Source of the DNA: Mucilaginibacter mali
GTDB taxonomy: Bacteria > Bacteroidota > Bacteroidia > Sphingobacteriales > Sphingobacteriaceae
Direction: 5' to 3'
Length of the DNA stretch: 64,000 nucleotides
Assembly: GCF_013283875.1 (NCBI RefSeq)
Contig: NZ_CP054139.1
Location: 5,208,001 to 5,272,000, forward strand
The translations under genes and the position numbers were made by a program. The notes under the pieces were generated by a model. That model was not told where the DNA came from, ran no database searches, and saw only the letters and a list, made by a program, of their open reading frames with translations. Shown here one piece after another: positions 6,990 through 15,447 of this stretch. Numbering within the stretch: the first letter of the stretch is position 1; each line of letters begins with the position of its first letter.

Positions 6990-8021
6990 TTATTTAGTTT
7001 TCGTGAACAAATAATGGCTCACCAGCCACTCGTTACCCTTATTAAAATTCCATAACTCGGCGCAGGCCATATAGAACAGGCGCCAATATACCCACCACTT
7101 CACCGCCTGGTGCTTGCCGTAAGTCTGTTCAAATAACGGCATAATTTCGGCCTTATGCATATCCATATTTTTAAGCCAGGCTTCGGATGTTTTGGCGTAG
7201 TGGGTGCCGCTTACATGCCAGTGCTTTTCAACCACCAGGTCATCGTTAAAGTAAAACATCAGGTCGTCGCTGGGCATAATCCCCCCTGTGAAGAAGTATT
7301 TACTCATCCAGTCGGTATCGTCAACTACTTCGAATTTATAAGCATATTCCTTATGTGTAAAAATATGGATCCACAGCTTACCGTCCGCCTTCAGGAAGGA
7401 TGCCACCTTAGCCAGCAGCAACCGGTAGTTACGCATGTGCTCAAACATCTCTACCGATACCACCCGGTCAAATTTATCATCGATAATGAAAGTGTTCATA
7501 TCAGCGGTGATCACCGTGAGGTTTGTAATACCCCACTGTTGCGCCTGCTCATCAATATATTGCTTTTGCGTGCGCGAGTTGGAAACCACTTTAAAGGTAC
7601 TGCCTGGAAATTTGGCCGCCATATAAAGCGATAATGATCCCCAACCGCAACCCAATTCCAGCACTTGCTGGCCATCCGCCAATTCAGCACGCTGACAGGT
7701 AAGGTCCAGCATGTCATTCTCGCTGGTATCGATATCGGTAACCCCATCCTTCCAATAGCCTGATGAATACTTGAGGTTTTTACCCAGGCAATATCGATAA
7801 AATTGTGTAGGCACCTCGTAATGCTGCTCGTTGGCTTCTGTGGTATTTACCGCAATGGGCGATGCCTTTAGTTCGGCTATCAGTGCCATCAGGTGGGCTT
7901 GTTGCGCTTCAACGCCACCCTTGTCTTCGTCGGCTAAGCGCTGGCGCAACAGCTTGCGGATGCCTTGTCGCAATAAAAAATCGGGGACCTTGTTTTGTTC
8001 TATTAGTTTATCGTACCACAT
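6990..8021 (-). CDS. cfa: Cyclopropane-fatty-acyl-phospholipid synthase
   Basis: A 343-residue SAM-dependent methyltransferase of the CFA/mycolic-acid synthase family, which adds a methylene bridge to unsaturated acyl chains of membrane phospholipids. Visible are HYEVPTQFYRYCLG near the N-terminal side, the SAM motif VLELGCGWGSLSLYMA, then VVSVEMFEHMRNY and the C-terminal WWVYWRLFYMACAELW. The protein is slightly shorter than the E. coli enzyme (~380), with a reduced N-terminal domain. It shares strand and neighbourhood with the amine-oxidase-like flavoprotein (4163-5518), a recurrent association. Confidence 0.92.
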   Translation of the reverse strand: MWYDKLIEQNKVPDFLLRQGIRKLLRQRLADEDKGGVEAQQAHLMALIAELKASPIAVNTTEANEQHYEVPTQFYRYCLGKNLKYSSGYWKDGVTDIDTSENDMLDLTCQRAELADGQQVLELGCGWGSLSLYMAAKFPGSTFKVVSNSRTQKQYIDEQAQQWGITNLTVITADMNTFIIDDKFDRVVSVEMFEHMRNYRLLLAKVASFLKADGKLWIHIFTHKEYAYKFEVVDDTDWMSKYFFTGGIMPSDDLMFYFNDDLVVEKHWHVSGTHYAKTSEAWLKNMDMHKAEIMPLFEQTYGKHQAVKWWVYWRLFYMACAELWNFNKGNEWLVSHYLFTKTK

Positions 8022-8130
8022 AGTTCGGTTGAAATGCGAATGGCTGTATGCTTAATGCAATTATTCGCAATTTGTTTAAACCGATTTACGGGTTTTGGAG
8101 GGGAGTGGTTTTTAGTAAACTTTGGGATGA

Positions 8131-8245
8131 TTTAACCACAGAGGCCACAGAGGGAGAAGCACGGAGGACACGGAGGTTTTTTGTCTGAACCGGGATTAAA
8201 CAGATTACGGGATAACAGGATTTGATTAGCATCCTGTTATCCTGT
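8131..8245. repeat. Family I CACAGAG words and a 12-bp perfect hairpin
   Basis: 8131-8180 reads TTTAACCACAGAGGCCACAG and continues in similar words, as at 22325 and 35461. 8210-8242 is a hairpin GGATAACAGGAT - 9 nt - ATCCTGTTATCC. No gene or promoter box is apparent in this gap. Confidence 0.6.
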
Positions 8246-8263
8246 AAATCCTAAAAATCATGG

Positions 8264-8797
8264 TCAGGCCTTCTTCCGGATATAGGTAAAATCGTAAACA
8301 CTATTCCACGTTTTGCCTTCATCGGCAGATGTTTCATAGTATTGGCGCACCTTATCGGCGCCCTGATTGTAAAATATAAAGCGGGCTTGTAGCTTCTGGC
8401 CTTTCGGGTTAACAATTTCGGCACTGAAGTGCATGGCACCATCCTTGTATTCGCCGTTCACAAAATCCTGCACCTTGCCGCCCGAGCCTACCCAGGTTTG
8501 CTTCCATTTATGGCTGGCAGCATCGATATAATTGAGGCTTTTGCCATCGCCCTGCCCGTTGGTAGCGGTCCAGTTTTCCAGTATCGCGCATCCGCCCGAA
8601 ACATCCTGCACCAGGCTATGGCCTACCAAAGTGGTGGTGCCAGTGGCGTATACATCCCATTCGCCCACCCAATAATCAAACTGGCGGTTTAGCGGGTTAT
8701 TACGGCATGGGCTTGGGGCTGGCGCGGTTTGGGCACTTACCTGTATCCCCGCAAAAAGCAGGAATAGGCCAACAAAATGCGTGGTTAGCTTTTTCAT
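8264..8797 (-). CDS. Secreted DUF1579-like protein
   Basis: A 177-residue protein with an N-terminal signal peptide (KKLTTHFVGLFLLFAGIQVSAQ, cleavage likely after SAQ). The mature part has the motif FDYWVGEWDVYATG and a beta-rich pattern with many W/Y residues, as in the DUF1579/lipocalin-like proteins of unknown function. The ATG at 8797 puts the signal peptide at the N-terminus, so the 23 upstream codons are rejected. It is divergent from the pseudouridine synthase gene. Confidence 0.75.
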   Translation of the reverse strand: MKKLTTHFVGLFLLFAGIQVSAQTAPAPSPCRNNPLNRQFDYWVGEWDVYATGTTTLVGHSLVQDVSGGCAILENWTATNGQGDGKSLNYIDAASHKWKQTWVGSGGKVQDFVNGEYKDGAMHFSAEIVNPKGQKLQARFIFYNQGADKVRQYYETSADEGKTWNSVYDFTYIRKKA

Positions 8798-8929
8798 GAT
8801 ATTTAGATTGATCGTTAATCTTTGCGTTTGGTTAAAGGTACCGATAGCCCGGTGCGCTGTCATCACCCGCTAAGGGGGAATTTGATATCAGATGTTTCCT
8901 ATAGATCGTTACACCTGTCGCTGCAAATG

Positions 8930-9022
8930 CGGAGCGATCGCGAATTGGCAGAGCCCGCATGCATAGTTCGCTATTGCCATGTCGCCCCATCGCCTCAGGC
9001 CATGCTTCGCTCCTAGCAATAA
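8930..9022. repeat. Family D palindromic repeat (D6, degenerate)
   Basis: GAGCGATCGCGAATTGGCAG...CATGTCGCCCCATCGCCTCAGG...TTCGCTCCTAGCAATAAC, clearly related to 5545-5650. It lies in a divergent promoter gap. Confidence 0.65.
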
Positions 9023-9077
9023 CAAACGTCTTATCTGCACATCAGTTTCCCCATTAGGGGGTTAGGGGGCTATTTAC

Positions 9078-9085
9078 TACCTTTG
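9078..9085 (+). promoter_or_regulatory. Promoter -7 box TACCTTTG, near-leaderless
   Basis: Exact TAnnTTTG match with only 6 nt between the box and the ATG at 9092. Confidence 0.7.
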
Positions 9086-9091
9086 CCCAGC

Positions 9092-9781
9092 ATGCTCGAT
9101 ATCCTATACCACGACGAACACCTCATCGCCATCAATAAACCGCACGGACTATTGGTACACCGCTCGCCCATTGCTGCTGATGTGGAAGAGTTTGCCGTCC
9201 AAAAACTGCGCGACCAGATTGGCAAATGGGTAACCCCCGTACACCGGCTGGATCGTAAAACCGGCGGCGTGCTACTCTTCGCACTGGATAAAGAGACCGA
9301 GATAGCCATGCACAAGCAGTTTATGGAGGGGCAGGTAGCCAAAACCTACCTGGCCATCGTTCGCGGGCATACGCCCGACACCGAATCCATCGACTATCCC
9401 CTGCGTAAGGAGAACGGCATGATGCAGGATGCCCATACCGACTACACCACCCTGCAACGTGCCGACTTACCTATTCCATTAGGTAATCATCCCAGCTCGC
9501 GCTACTCGCTGGTGGAAGCCACGCCCACTACCGGCCGCATGCATCAGTTGCGCAAGCATTTCGCTCACATATTTCACCCCATCATCGGCGACCGTACCCA
9601 CGGCTGCAACAAGCAAAACCGTTTTTGGAAGGAGCGCTGGGAAATGACCACAATGCTGCTGCATGCCAGCCGGCAATCGTTCACGCACCCGGTAACAGGC
9701 GAAACGGTAATTATTGAAGCGCCCCTGCAACCCGAATTTTTGCGGGTGATGACGCTATTGAGTTTCAGTATTTTATCCTAA
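9092..9781 (+). CDS. truC: RluA-family pseudouridine synthase, TruC-like
   Basis: A 229-residue RluA-type enzyme without an S4 domain. It has the opening ILYHDEHLIAINKPHGLLVH, the catalytic-Asp motif HRLDRKTGGVLLFA and the late TTGRMHQLRKHFAHI. Length and KPHGLLVH...W motif fit TruC, which isomerises U65 in tRNA, although other small RluA paralogues cannot be excluded. The start is the ATG at 9092, because an upstream in-frame TTG at 9083 is part of the promoter box. Confidence 0.85.
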   Translation: MLDILYHDEHLIAINKPHGLLVHRSPIAADVEEFAVQKLRDQIGKWVTPVHRLDRKTGGVLLFALDKETEIAMHKQFMEGQVAKTYLAIVRGHTPDTESIDYPLRKENGMMQDAHTDYTTLQRADLPIPLGNHPSSRYSLVEATPTTGRMHQLRKHFAHIFHPIIGDRTHGCNKQNRFWKERWEMTTMLLHASRQSFTHPVTGETVIIEAPLQPEFLRVMTLLSFSILS

Positions 9782-9866
9782 ATTTGATTTAACGACCCTG
9801 ATGCGCATGGCTCCCTATAGCTATGGGCACAGCCGGATAACGATTAAACCTTTACAAAAACAATTT

Positions 9867-10286
9867 ATGAAACCTAAATTATTACTGCGCATTGCAGCCA
9901 TATTAATGCTGCTGCACACCCTGGGACACAGCGTTGGCGCCCTTACCTGGACTCAAGCGCCAAATGCGGCCATGGCGGCGGTGATCGGCGCCATGCAAAG
10001 CACGCATTTTGATTTTTCGGGCAAGTCGGTAACCTTAGGCGCGTTCTTCAGCGGGTACGGCATCACCATGATATTTGTGCTGCTGTTTATCAGCGTGCTG
10101 CTCTGGCTGCTGTCTAACGAAACAGCGAATAAGTTATGCATCCGCCTGCTGGCGCCTTTAACGGCGTTATTGCTGGCTATGGCGGTAACCGAGTATATCT
10201 ACTTCTTCCCGGTGCCTGCGGTACTTACGGCGTTGGCGGGGGTGTGTACGTTATGGGCGCGGGTAAGAATAGGAAGTTCGTCATAG
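9867..10286 (+). CDS. Small four-TM membrane protein, unknown
   Basis: A 139-residue protein with four hydrophobic stretches: LLLRIAAILMLLHTLGHSVG, then GYGITMIFVLLFISVLLWLL, then LLAPLTALLLAMAVTEYIYF, then VPAVLTALAGVCTLWARV. The first TM carries H-x-L-G-H. The start is set at MKPKLLLRI (9867) because the 22 upstream codons are not hydrophobic. The last residues and the TAG stop lie in a family D repeat that starts at 10280, so the C-terminus was probably redefined by repeat insertion. No named family recognised. Confidence 0.6.
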   Translation: MKPKLLLRIAAILMLLHTLGHSVGALTWTQAPNAAMAAVIGAMQSTHFDFSGKSVTLGAFFSGYGITMIFVLLFISVLLWLLSNETANKLCIRLLAPLTALLLAMAVTEYIYFFPVPAVLTALAGVCTLWARVRIGSSS

Positions 10287-10381
10287 CGAGCGATAGCGTG
10301 GTTATCCCGGCATGCAGAACGGTTCTACAAGGTTGATCTGCCAATCGGGGATAGCCACGTCGTTACACTCCTCGCTATGAC
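10280..10381. repeat. Family D palindromic repeat (D1)
   Basis: GTCATAGCGAGCGATAGCG...ATCCCGGCATGCAG...GGGGATAGCCACGTCG...CTCGCTATGAC. It supplies the stop codon of the preceding gene and sits between convergent genes. A CCCGACTTTCGG word at 10408-10425 also occurs twice before the 35637 gene. Confidence 0.75.
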
Positions 10382-10428
10382 GAATACGAATCTTCCGGAC
10401 TTCCTGTCTTTCCCGACTTTCGGACTAA

Positions 10429-11463
10429 TCAATAACTCATCTCATCCAGTTTCACTTTCCCCTTAAAGGTCATAAACACAAAGGTGGTGTAGCCTACTAC
10501 CATCGGAACGCCAATAGCCGCCATCAGCAGCATAATGCCAAGGGTCTTTTCAGACGATGAGGAATTGTATACGGTTAAGTGATTAGCCGGCGAGATCTTG
10601 CTGAGCAGCATATTAGGATACAATTCGATAGCCACCAGCACCATCAGCAAACTAATGGTTACCGACGATGAGATGAACGCGAACAGGTATTTGCGTTTGG
10701 TGATCTGCCGGGTAATGTTGGCAATGGCCAGCACCATCATCACCGGTATCACAAATAACTCGGGGAAACGGCGTATCACCGTGGCCATGTGCGGCAGGTA
10801 CAGCAGGGTATAGAACGAGGTAAGCAGGATCATGATCACAAAGAAGATGGTGGTGTTCTTCACCATAATGGTCAGCTTGGTGTAAATGCGGTCCTCGGTT
10901 TTCATCACCAGGTAAATGGCGCCGTGCATCATCAGCAGGGCCAGGGTAGTGATGCCCATCATAATAGCGTAGGGATTTAAAAACTCCATAAAACTGCCCC
11001 TAAAAACATGGTCGGGGCCAATGTTAATGCCTTGTATCACATTGCCCAATATCAGCCCCAGCAAAAAGGCGATGAGCGAACTGCTACAGGTATAACAGAT
11101 ATCCCACATACGTTTCCACCACAGCATCGGCTCCTTGCTCCTAAACTCGATAGAGATCGCCCTGAAGATGATCCCCAGCAAAAACAAAATAAAAGGCACA
11201 TAAAACGCCGACAGCAGCGAAGCATAAACCACCGGGAAACCCGCGAACAGCGCCCCGCCGCCAATTACGATCCATACTTCGTTGCCATCCCAAACCGGGC
11301 CAATAGCATTCAGCACAATGCGCCGGCTGGTCTCTTTATTAAAGAACAGGTGCAGCGCACCGGCCCCCAAATCAAACCCATCCAAAATAATGTACCCGGT
11401 AAACACAGCCCCTATCAGCAGGAACCACCAGGTTTGATAATCGATACCGAATAATGTTGCCAT
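10429..11463 (-). CDS. cydB: Cytochrome bd ubiquinol oxidase subunit II
   Basis: A 344-residue membrane protein with about eight to nine TM segments and the CydB start (FGIDYQTWWFLLIGAVFTGYI) followed by LDGFDLGAGALHLF and GPVWDGNEVW, hallmark family motifs. With CydA it forms a high-affinity terminal oxidase reducing O2 with quinol under low oxygen. Length is normal. It lies downstream of cydA on the same strand but 647 bp away, the gap being filled with repeats. Confidence 0.95.
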   Translation of the reverse strand: MATLFGIDYQTWWFLLIGAVFTGYIILDGFDLGAGALHLFFNKETSRRIVLNAIGPVWDGNEVWIVIGGGALFAGFPVVYASLLSAFYVPFILFLLGIIFRAISIEFRSKEPMLWWKRMWDICYTCSSSLIAFLLGLILGNVIQGINIGPDHVFRGSFMEFLNPYAIMMGITTLALLMMHGAIYLVMKTEDRIYTKLTIMVKNTTIFFVIMILLTSFYTLLYLPHMATVIRRFPELFVIPVMMVLAIANITRQITKRKYLFAFISSSVTISLLMVLVAIELYPNMLLSKISPANHLTVYNSSSSEKTLGIMLLMAAIGVPMVVGYTTFVFMTFKGKVKLDEMSY

Positions 11464-11490
11464 AAATTTATTCTAATCATTCTTCAATAC

Positions 11491-11585
11491 GCCATCGCGG
11501 GCGATAGCGTGGCGATCCCCGATATGCAAAGCCGCTCTTTATGCCGGGGATCGCCACGTCGCTGATAGAAGCGACTCGCGATGAC
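11491..11585. repeat. Family D palindromic repeat (D2) in the cydA-cydB gap
   Basis: CGGGCGATAGCGTGGCGATC...GATCGCCACGTCGC...GACTCGCGATGAC. Confidence 0.7.
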
Positions 11586-11706
11586 ACGCTTTTTTTATTG
11601 CGTTACCTTCGGCCCGGGCTATCCGCTCATACGCCTGCAGGCCTTATCCACAGGGCCGGTATCCGCTGCTATCCCTAACTCGGGTGGCGGCTCTGCTAAC
11701 TTCCTT

Positions 11707-11866
11707 ACTCACCCCGACGAGGCTTCGCCTGTCGGCCCTCTTTTCGCTGCGCGGAAAGAAGGGCAGGATCGTAGCGATGGGTTTGAAACCCATCGCTACG
11801 ATCACTATTCCCTCTTTTGCCAAAGGCAAGAGAGGGTGGTCGGGCGAAGCAACGACCGGGTGAGTC
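11707..11866. repeat. Family F repeat (F5) carrying a nested family G palindrome
   Basis: Outer arms ACTCACCCCGACGAGGCTTC and GAAGCAACGACCGGGTGAGT, inner arms CCCTCTTTTCGC and AAAGGCAAGAGAGGG. Exactly in the middle sits a G palindrome (11767-11803) that other F copies lack. GTGGCGGCTCTGCTAA just upstream is also present before F3 at ~52128. Confidence 0.75.
11767..11803. repeat. Family G palindrome (G1), 18-bp perfect arms
   Basis: GATCGTAGCGATGGGTTT - G - its exact complement. Further copies at 11918, 33886 and 57363. Confidence 0.85.
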
Positions 11867-11917
11867 AACGCCGGCCATGCTATCAGCCAGCGTATCACCA
11901 CTATTGCTTGTCTCCAT

Positions 11918-11946
11918 GTAGTGATGGGTTTAAAACCCATCGCTAC
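11918..11946. repeat. Family G palindrome (G2)
   Basis: GTAGTGATGGGTTT / AAACCCATCGCTAC with one mismatch between arms. Confidence 0.8.
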
Positions 11947-11970
11947 GGTTATCAGCGCACATTTTTTCCA

Positions 11971-12080
11971 GTTCCCTCCTTTGGGAGGGATGCGGCTGCC
12001 TGTGCAGTGGCAGGGAGGGGTTTAGCCACGATGTGGTACCTTATAAACCCCTCCCTGCACCCTTCCCGTGGGAGGGAATC
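11971..12080. repeat. Family A palindromic repeat (A2)
   Basis: GTTCCCTCCTTTGGGAGGG, then GGCAGGGAGGGGTTTA, then TAAACCCCTCCCTGC and GTGGGAGGGAATC. Confidence 0.8.
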
Positions 12081-12110
12081 GCACATCCCCTACGCTTTTA
12101 CGGAAGGACA

Positions 12111-13484
12111 TCACCCCAAACTATCCGCCATCTCAATATGCCGCGGACTATGATCCAAATTCTCGTCATCATACGGTCCGTGCTTTATCTTCTTATTCAA
12201 CACATAAATAAACAGGCCGAACAATACCAAATATACCCAGGTAAATAATATCAGCGAAAAGATAATGTTACCCGCCGATACCGCCTGCGACAGCGCCTTT
12301 GATGTGCGCAGCAAGCCATACACCACCCATGGCTGGCGGCCTACCTCGGCGCTGTACCAGCCTACCTGGTTGGCTATCTGCGGCAACAGTACCGAGAACG
12401 AAAAAATATACATCAACCATTTTTTATCGAACAGTTTGCCCCGCCACCATAAAAAGCAGCTATATAAAGTTAAGGCGATCATAAACATACCGATGGCCAC
12501 CATCAGGTGATAGGTCTGGAAAACAAAATTTACCGCTTTGGGCCGGTCCTCGGGTTTAAAGTTATTGAGGCCGGCAACTGGTTTTTTAAAATCGCCTTGT
12601 GTCAAAAAGCTTAACCCGCCCGGGATGGATACCCCATGGGTTTGATTGTTCTTTTGGTCCACATAGCCGAACAGGTACATATCGGCGGCTTTCGTGCCAT
12701 CGTAATGCCCCTCTAAAGCGGCCAGTTTAGCAGGCTGGTAACGCGCTACCACATCGGCCGACTGGTGCCCTGCCACCAGTTGCAGCAAGGCACAAACGGT
12801 AGCTACCGCCAGCGATATCTTTAACGATTTGCGCGAAAATTCTACATGCCGTTTCTTACGGATATAGTAGGCACTAATGCTGAGCACCAGGAAAGCGCCC
12901 GAAAGGAAAGCACCCAGCCAAACATGCGTAATGCGCTGTACCGATGAGGGGTTGAACACCATGGCCCAAAAATCGGTGATTTGCGCGCGGGCATCCAGTC
13001 CGCTGCCTACAATGTGGTAGCCGGCCGGTGTTTGCTGCCAGGAGTTGGCCACTACGATCCAAATAGCCGAGAACATCGACCCTAAGGTCACCATAACGGT
13101 AGAGAGGAAATGCACCCAGGGTTTTACCTTGCTCCACCCAAAAAGCAGTACGCCAAGAAAGCCCGACTCCAGCGCGAAAGCGAAGATGCCCTCGGCCGCC
13201 AGCGCGCTGCCGAACACATCGCCCACATATTTTGAATACACAGCCCAATTGGTACCGAACTCAAACTCCATTACAATGCCGGTAGCCACGCCGATGCCAA
13301 ATATCAGGGCGAAGATGCGTACGTAAAAGCGGGTCATGCGCTCGTATATCTTCTTGCCGGTTTTTAAGAACAGGCCCTCCATCACTACCATAATGAGGCC
13401 AAGGCCAATGCTTAGCGGCGGATAGATATAATGGAAGGCGATGGTGAAGGCGAATTGGATGCGGGCCAGGATCTCGACGTTCAT
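12111..13484 (-). CDS. cydA: Cytochrome bd ubiquinol oxidase subunit I
   Basis: A 457-residue protein, subunit I of the bd oxidase, which binds hemes b558, b595 and d and the quinol. The N-terminal TM with the heme ligand (IQFAFTIAFHYIYPP, H18) is visible, as are the quinol-binding region (GGLSFLTQGDFKKPV...) and the strongly conserved GRQPWVVYG. The length is that of the short-Q-loop class. cydB follows on the same strand but is separated by 647 bp of nested repeats, so co-transcription is doubtful. No TAnnTTTG box is obvious close to the ATG at 13484. Confidence 0.95.
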   Translation of the reverse strand: MNVEILARIQFAFTIAFHYIYPPLSIGLGLIMVVMEGLFLKTGKKIYERMTRFYVRIFALIFGIGVATGIVMEFEFGTNWAVYSKYVGDVFGSALAAEGIFAFALESGFLGVLLFGWSKVKPWVHFLSTVMVTLGSMFSAIWIVVANSWQQTPAGYHIVGSGLDARAQITDFWAMVFNPSSVQRITHVWLGAFLSGAFLVLSISAYYIRKKRHVEFSRKSLKISLAVATVCALLQLVAGHQSADVVARYQPAKLAALEGHYDGTKAADMYLFGYVDQKNNQTHGVSIPGGLSFLTQGDFKKPVAGLNNFKPEDRPKAVNFVFQTYHLMVAIGMFMIALTLYSCFLWWRGKLFDKKWLMYIFSFSVLLPQIANQVGWYSAEVGRQPWVVYGLLRTSKALSQAVSAGNIIFSLILFTWVYLVLFGLFIYVLNKKIKHGPYDDENLDHSPRHIEMADSLG

Positions 13485-13652
13485 AACGTATTAGTTTTGA
13501 GGTTGAAGTACAGGCAAATGTCGGTATAGAAATGCCTGTTGCGCCTGCGCCGCAAGCTAAAAATTTAATTTAGAACGGATATTAATTGTATATTATTTTT
13601 GTTACAAAGCGCCGATTTAGTATCGGCTCCCATGGGCGGCGGGCATAGCGCG

Positions 13653-13800
13653 ATTCCTTCCCATGGGGAGGGTGTAGGGAGGGGTTTCTACCATATTACT
13701 CATGCCTAAACCCCTCCCTGCCACTACGCAGCTCTTCCGCACCCCTCCCCAAGGAGGGAACTGTCAAATCATGGGCTATTACTCTTCCAGGGGAGGGAAC
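13653..13800. repeat. Family A palindromic repeat (A3) with an extra right end
   Basis: ATTCCTTCCCATGGGGAGGG...GGGAGGGGTTT...TAAACCCCTCCCTGCC...GGAGGGAAC, then TGTCAAATCATGGGCTATTA, which also ends element A6 at 36966-36986. Confidence 0.75.
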
Positions 13801-13804
13801 TAAT

Positions 13805-13836
13805 AAAAAAGCCGCCCTCGAAAAAGGGCGGCTTCA
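13805..13836 (-). terminator. Intrinsic terminator of the RluB-like gene
   Basis: Read on the minus strand, the hairpin AGCCGCCC-TTTTTCG-AGGGCGGCT is followed by TTTTTTATTA, directly behind the stop codon of the 13839-15218 gene. Confidence 0.85.
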
Positions 13837-13838
13837 AA

Positions 13839-15218
13839 TTATTTTATCAAATGCTTCAGTTGGATAATCTCTTCTTCCTCTAAAAAGCGCCAGCGGCCGC
13901 GTGGCAGGTCTTTTTTGGTAAGGTTAGCGTAGATGGTGCGGTCGAGCTTTACCACCTCGTAACCCAGCGATTCGAAAATGCGGCGTACGATACGGTTTTT
14001 GCCGCTGTGTATTTGGATCCCTACTTCACGTTTGGTGCCGCCGGTTACGTAGGCTACCATATCGGGTTTAATAAAACCGTCTTCCAGTTCAAGGCCAAAG
14101 CCTATTTTGTTCAGGTCGCCCTGGGTTAAGGCTTTATTCAGTTCAACCTGGTACAGCTTCACCACGCTGTTACGCGGATGCGATAACTTATCGGCCAGGT
14201 CGCCGTCGTTAGTCATTAATAACAGGCCGGTAGTATTACGGTCAAGGCGGCCAACAGGGTAAATACGCTCGCGGCTGGCTTTTTCAACCAGGTGCATTAC
14301 GGTGCGGCGCTCCTGCGGGTCGTCGGTAGTTGTGATATAATCCTTCGGCTTGTTCAGCAATACGTAAACCATTTTCTCGCGCTTCAGGGTCTCGCCGTTA
14401 TAACGGATCACATCCTTTTGCGGGTTTACTTTAAAGCCCAGTTCGCTGATCACCTCGCCATTTACCGATACCACACCGGCCACGATCAATTCATCGGCCT
14501 TGCGGCGCGAGCAGATCCCGGCGTTAGAGATATAGCGGTTCAAGCGGATCAGGCCGTCATCTGCAGGTTTATCGGCCTTTTTATTGCGGCTGCGCATTAT
14601 GCGTTCAGGAGCTTCTTCCTGCTGGCGTTCGCGGCGTTGCGCGTAGCTGCTTTCAGGGCGCTTGCGGAATGGCGTTTCGTTTACGTTATCGCCTTCGCGC
14701 TTTTTAAAGCCGCCGGTTTTTCTATCTGCCGGGGCATCACTGTTATAGGCACGCTTTGGGCGGTCGCCAAAGGCGGGTTTGCTGTCGCGGTCGCCAAATG
14801 GTTTGCGGCCTGCGCCAAATGGCTTTTTATCACCATCGGTATTATTGCCATAAGCACGTTTCGGGCGGTCGCCAAAGGCGGGCTTGCTGTCGCGGTCGCC
14901 ATAAGGTTTGCGGCCTGTGCCGAATGGCTTTTTATCGCCAAACGATTTTTTATCGCCGGCTGCATCGCTGCCAAATTTGCGCGCGGGTTTATCGCCGGGG
15001 CCGTAGCCTGTGCCTGATGGTTTGCGTGAAAATGATCTGTTTTCTGATGGGTCGCTGTTGTAGCTTCTTTTGGGCCTGTCGGTACCGGGTTTGTCTGTAC
15101 CGAACTTACCACGGGCCGAAGATGTGGTGGTTCTTTTTGCGCCGTCGCCCTTCGCGGGCCTGCCGGATGATTTGCCGGACTTGTCGTCACGACTGTTCCG
15201 TGGATTTTTAAATGCCAT
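13839..15218 (-). CDS. rluB: RsuA/RluB-family pseudouridine synthase with long repetitive basic N-terminus
   Basis: A 459-residue protein. The C-terminal ~240 residues are a canonical RluB/RsuA-type enzyme: S4 RNA-binding domain (RLNRYISNAGICSRRKADEL), catalytic motif GRLDRNTTGLLL and late motif GKNRIVRRIFESLGYEV. The first ~220 residues are low-complexity and basic, with tandem units of the type GDKKPFGxGRKPxGDRDSKP-AFGDRPKRAY. Such tails in Bacteroidota resemble disordered RNA-binding or ribosome-binding extensions. Which uridine it modifies (23S U2605 for RluB) is inferred. A possible promoter box lies at 15251-15258. Confidence 0.88.
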   Translation of the reverse strand: MAFKNPRNSRDDKSGKSSGRPAKGDGAKRTTTSSARGKFGTDKPGTDRPKRSYNSDPSENRSFSRKPSGTGYGPGDKPARKFGSDAAGDKKSFGDKKPFGTGRKPYGDRDSKPAFGDRPKRAYGNNTDGDKKPFGAGRKPFGDRDSKPAFGDRPKRAYNSDAPADRKTGGFKKREGDNVNETPFRKRPESSYAQRRERQQEEAPERIMRSRNKKADKPADDGLIRLNRYISNAGICSRRKADELIVAGVVSVNGEVISELGFKVNPQKDVIRYNGETLKREKMVYVLLNKPKDYITTTDDPQERRTVMHLVEKASRERIYPVGRLDRNTTGLLLMTNDGDLADKLSHPRNSVVKLYQVELNKALTQGDLNKIGFGLELEDGFIKPDMVAYVTGGTKREVGIQIHSGKNRIVRRIFESLGYEVVKLDRTIYANLTKKDLPRGRWRFLEEEEIIQLKHLIK

Positions 15219-15250
15219 ATTTTAATATTTAGCGCTTCGCAGCGGGGGTG

Positions 15251-15258
15251 TAAAGGTA
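15251..15258 (-). promoter_or_regulatory. Possible -7 box TACCTTTA of the RluB-like gene
   Basis: Minus-strand TACCTTTA, one base off TAnnTTTG, 32 nt before the ATG at 15218. Confidence 0.4.
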
Positions 15259-15400
15259 CAGTTTTTTTATATTTTTTTAAAACAATTTTAACACTGTAAA
15301 TGTTTGACTTTCTGAACTGTAAAGACCGGAAAACGGCCGGGTGAAAACACCCAAAATGGCCCTCGTTTTTGCAAGTGCTTGATATTCTGAATAATATCCG

Positions 15401-15408
15401 TATCTTTG
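15401..15408 (+). promoter_or_regulatory. Promoter -7 box TATCTTTG of the lytic transglycosylase gene
   Basis: Exact TAnnTTTG followed by CAG. A TTG lies about 19 nt upstream, suitable for the -33 element. The ATG is 39 nt downstream. Confidence 0.7.
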
Positions 15409-15447
15409 CAGCGCTTTATAGCTTATTTGTTCACTAAAAAAACACGA

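Noticed and set aside
11581..12153. 190-codon open frame across the cydA-cydB gap
   Set aside because: It is made wholly of repeats D2/F5/G/A2. The phrases SLFCQRQERVV and DRVSP recur in frames through other F copies, so it is repeat translation, not a gene.
14292..15017. 241-residue frame antisense to the RluB-like gene, also other long antisense frames in its repeat region
   Set aside because: Shadow of the repetitive coding region. The sense strand holds the S4 and pseudouridine synthase motifs.
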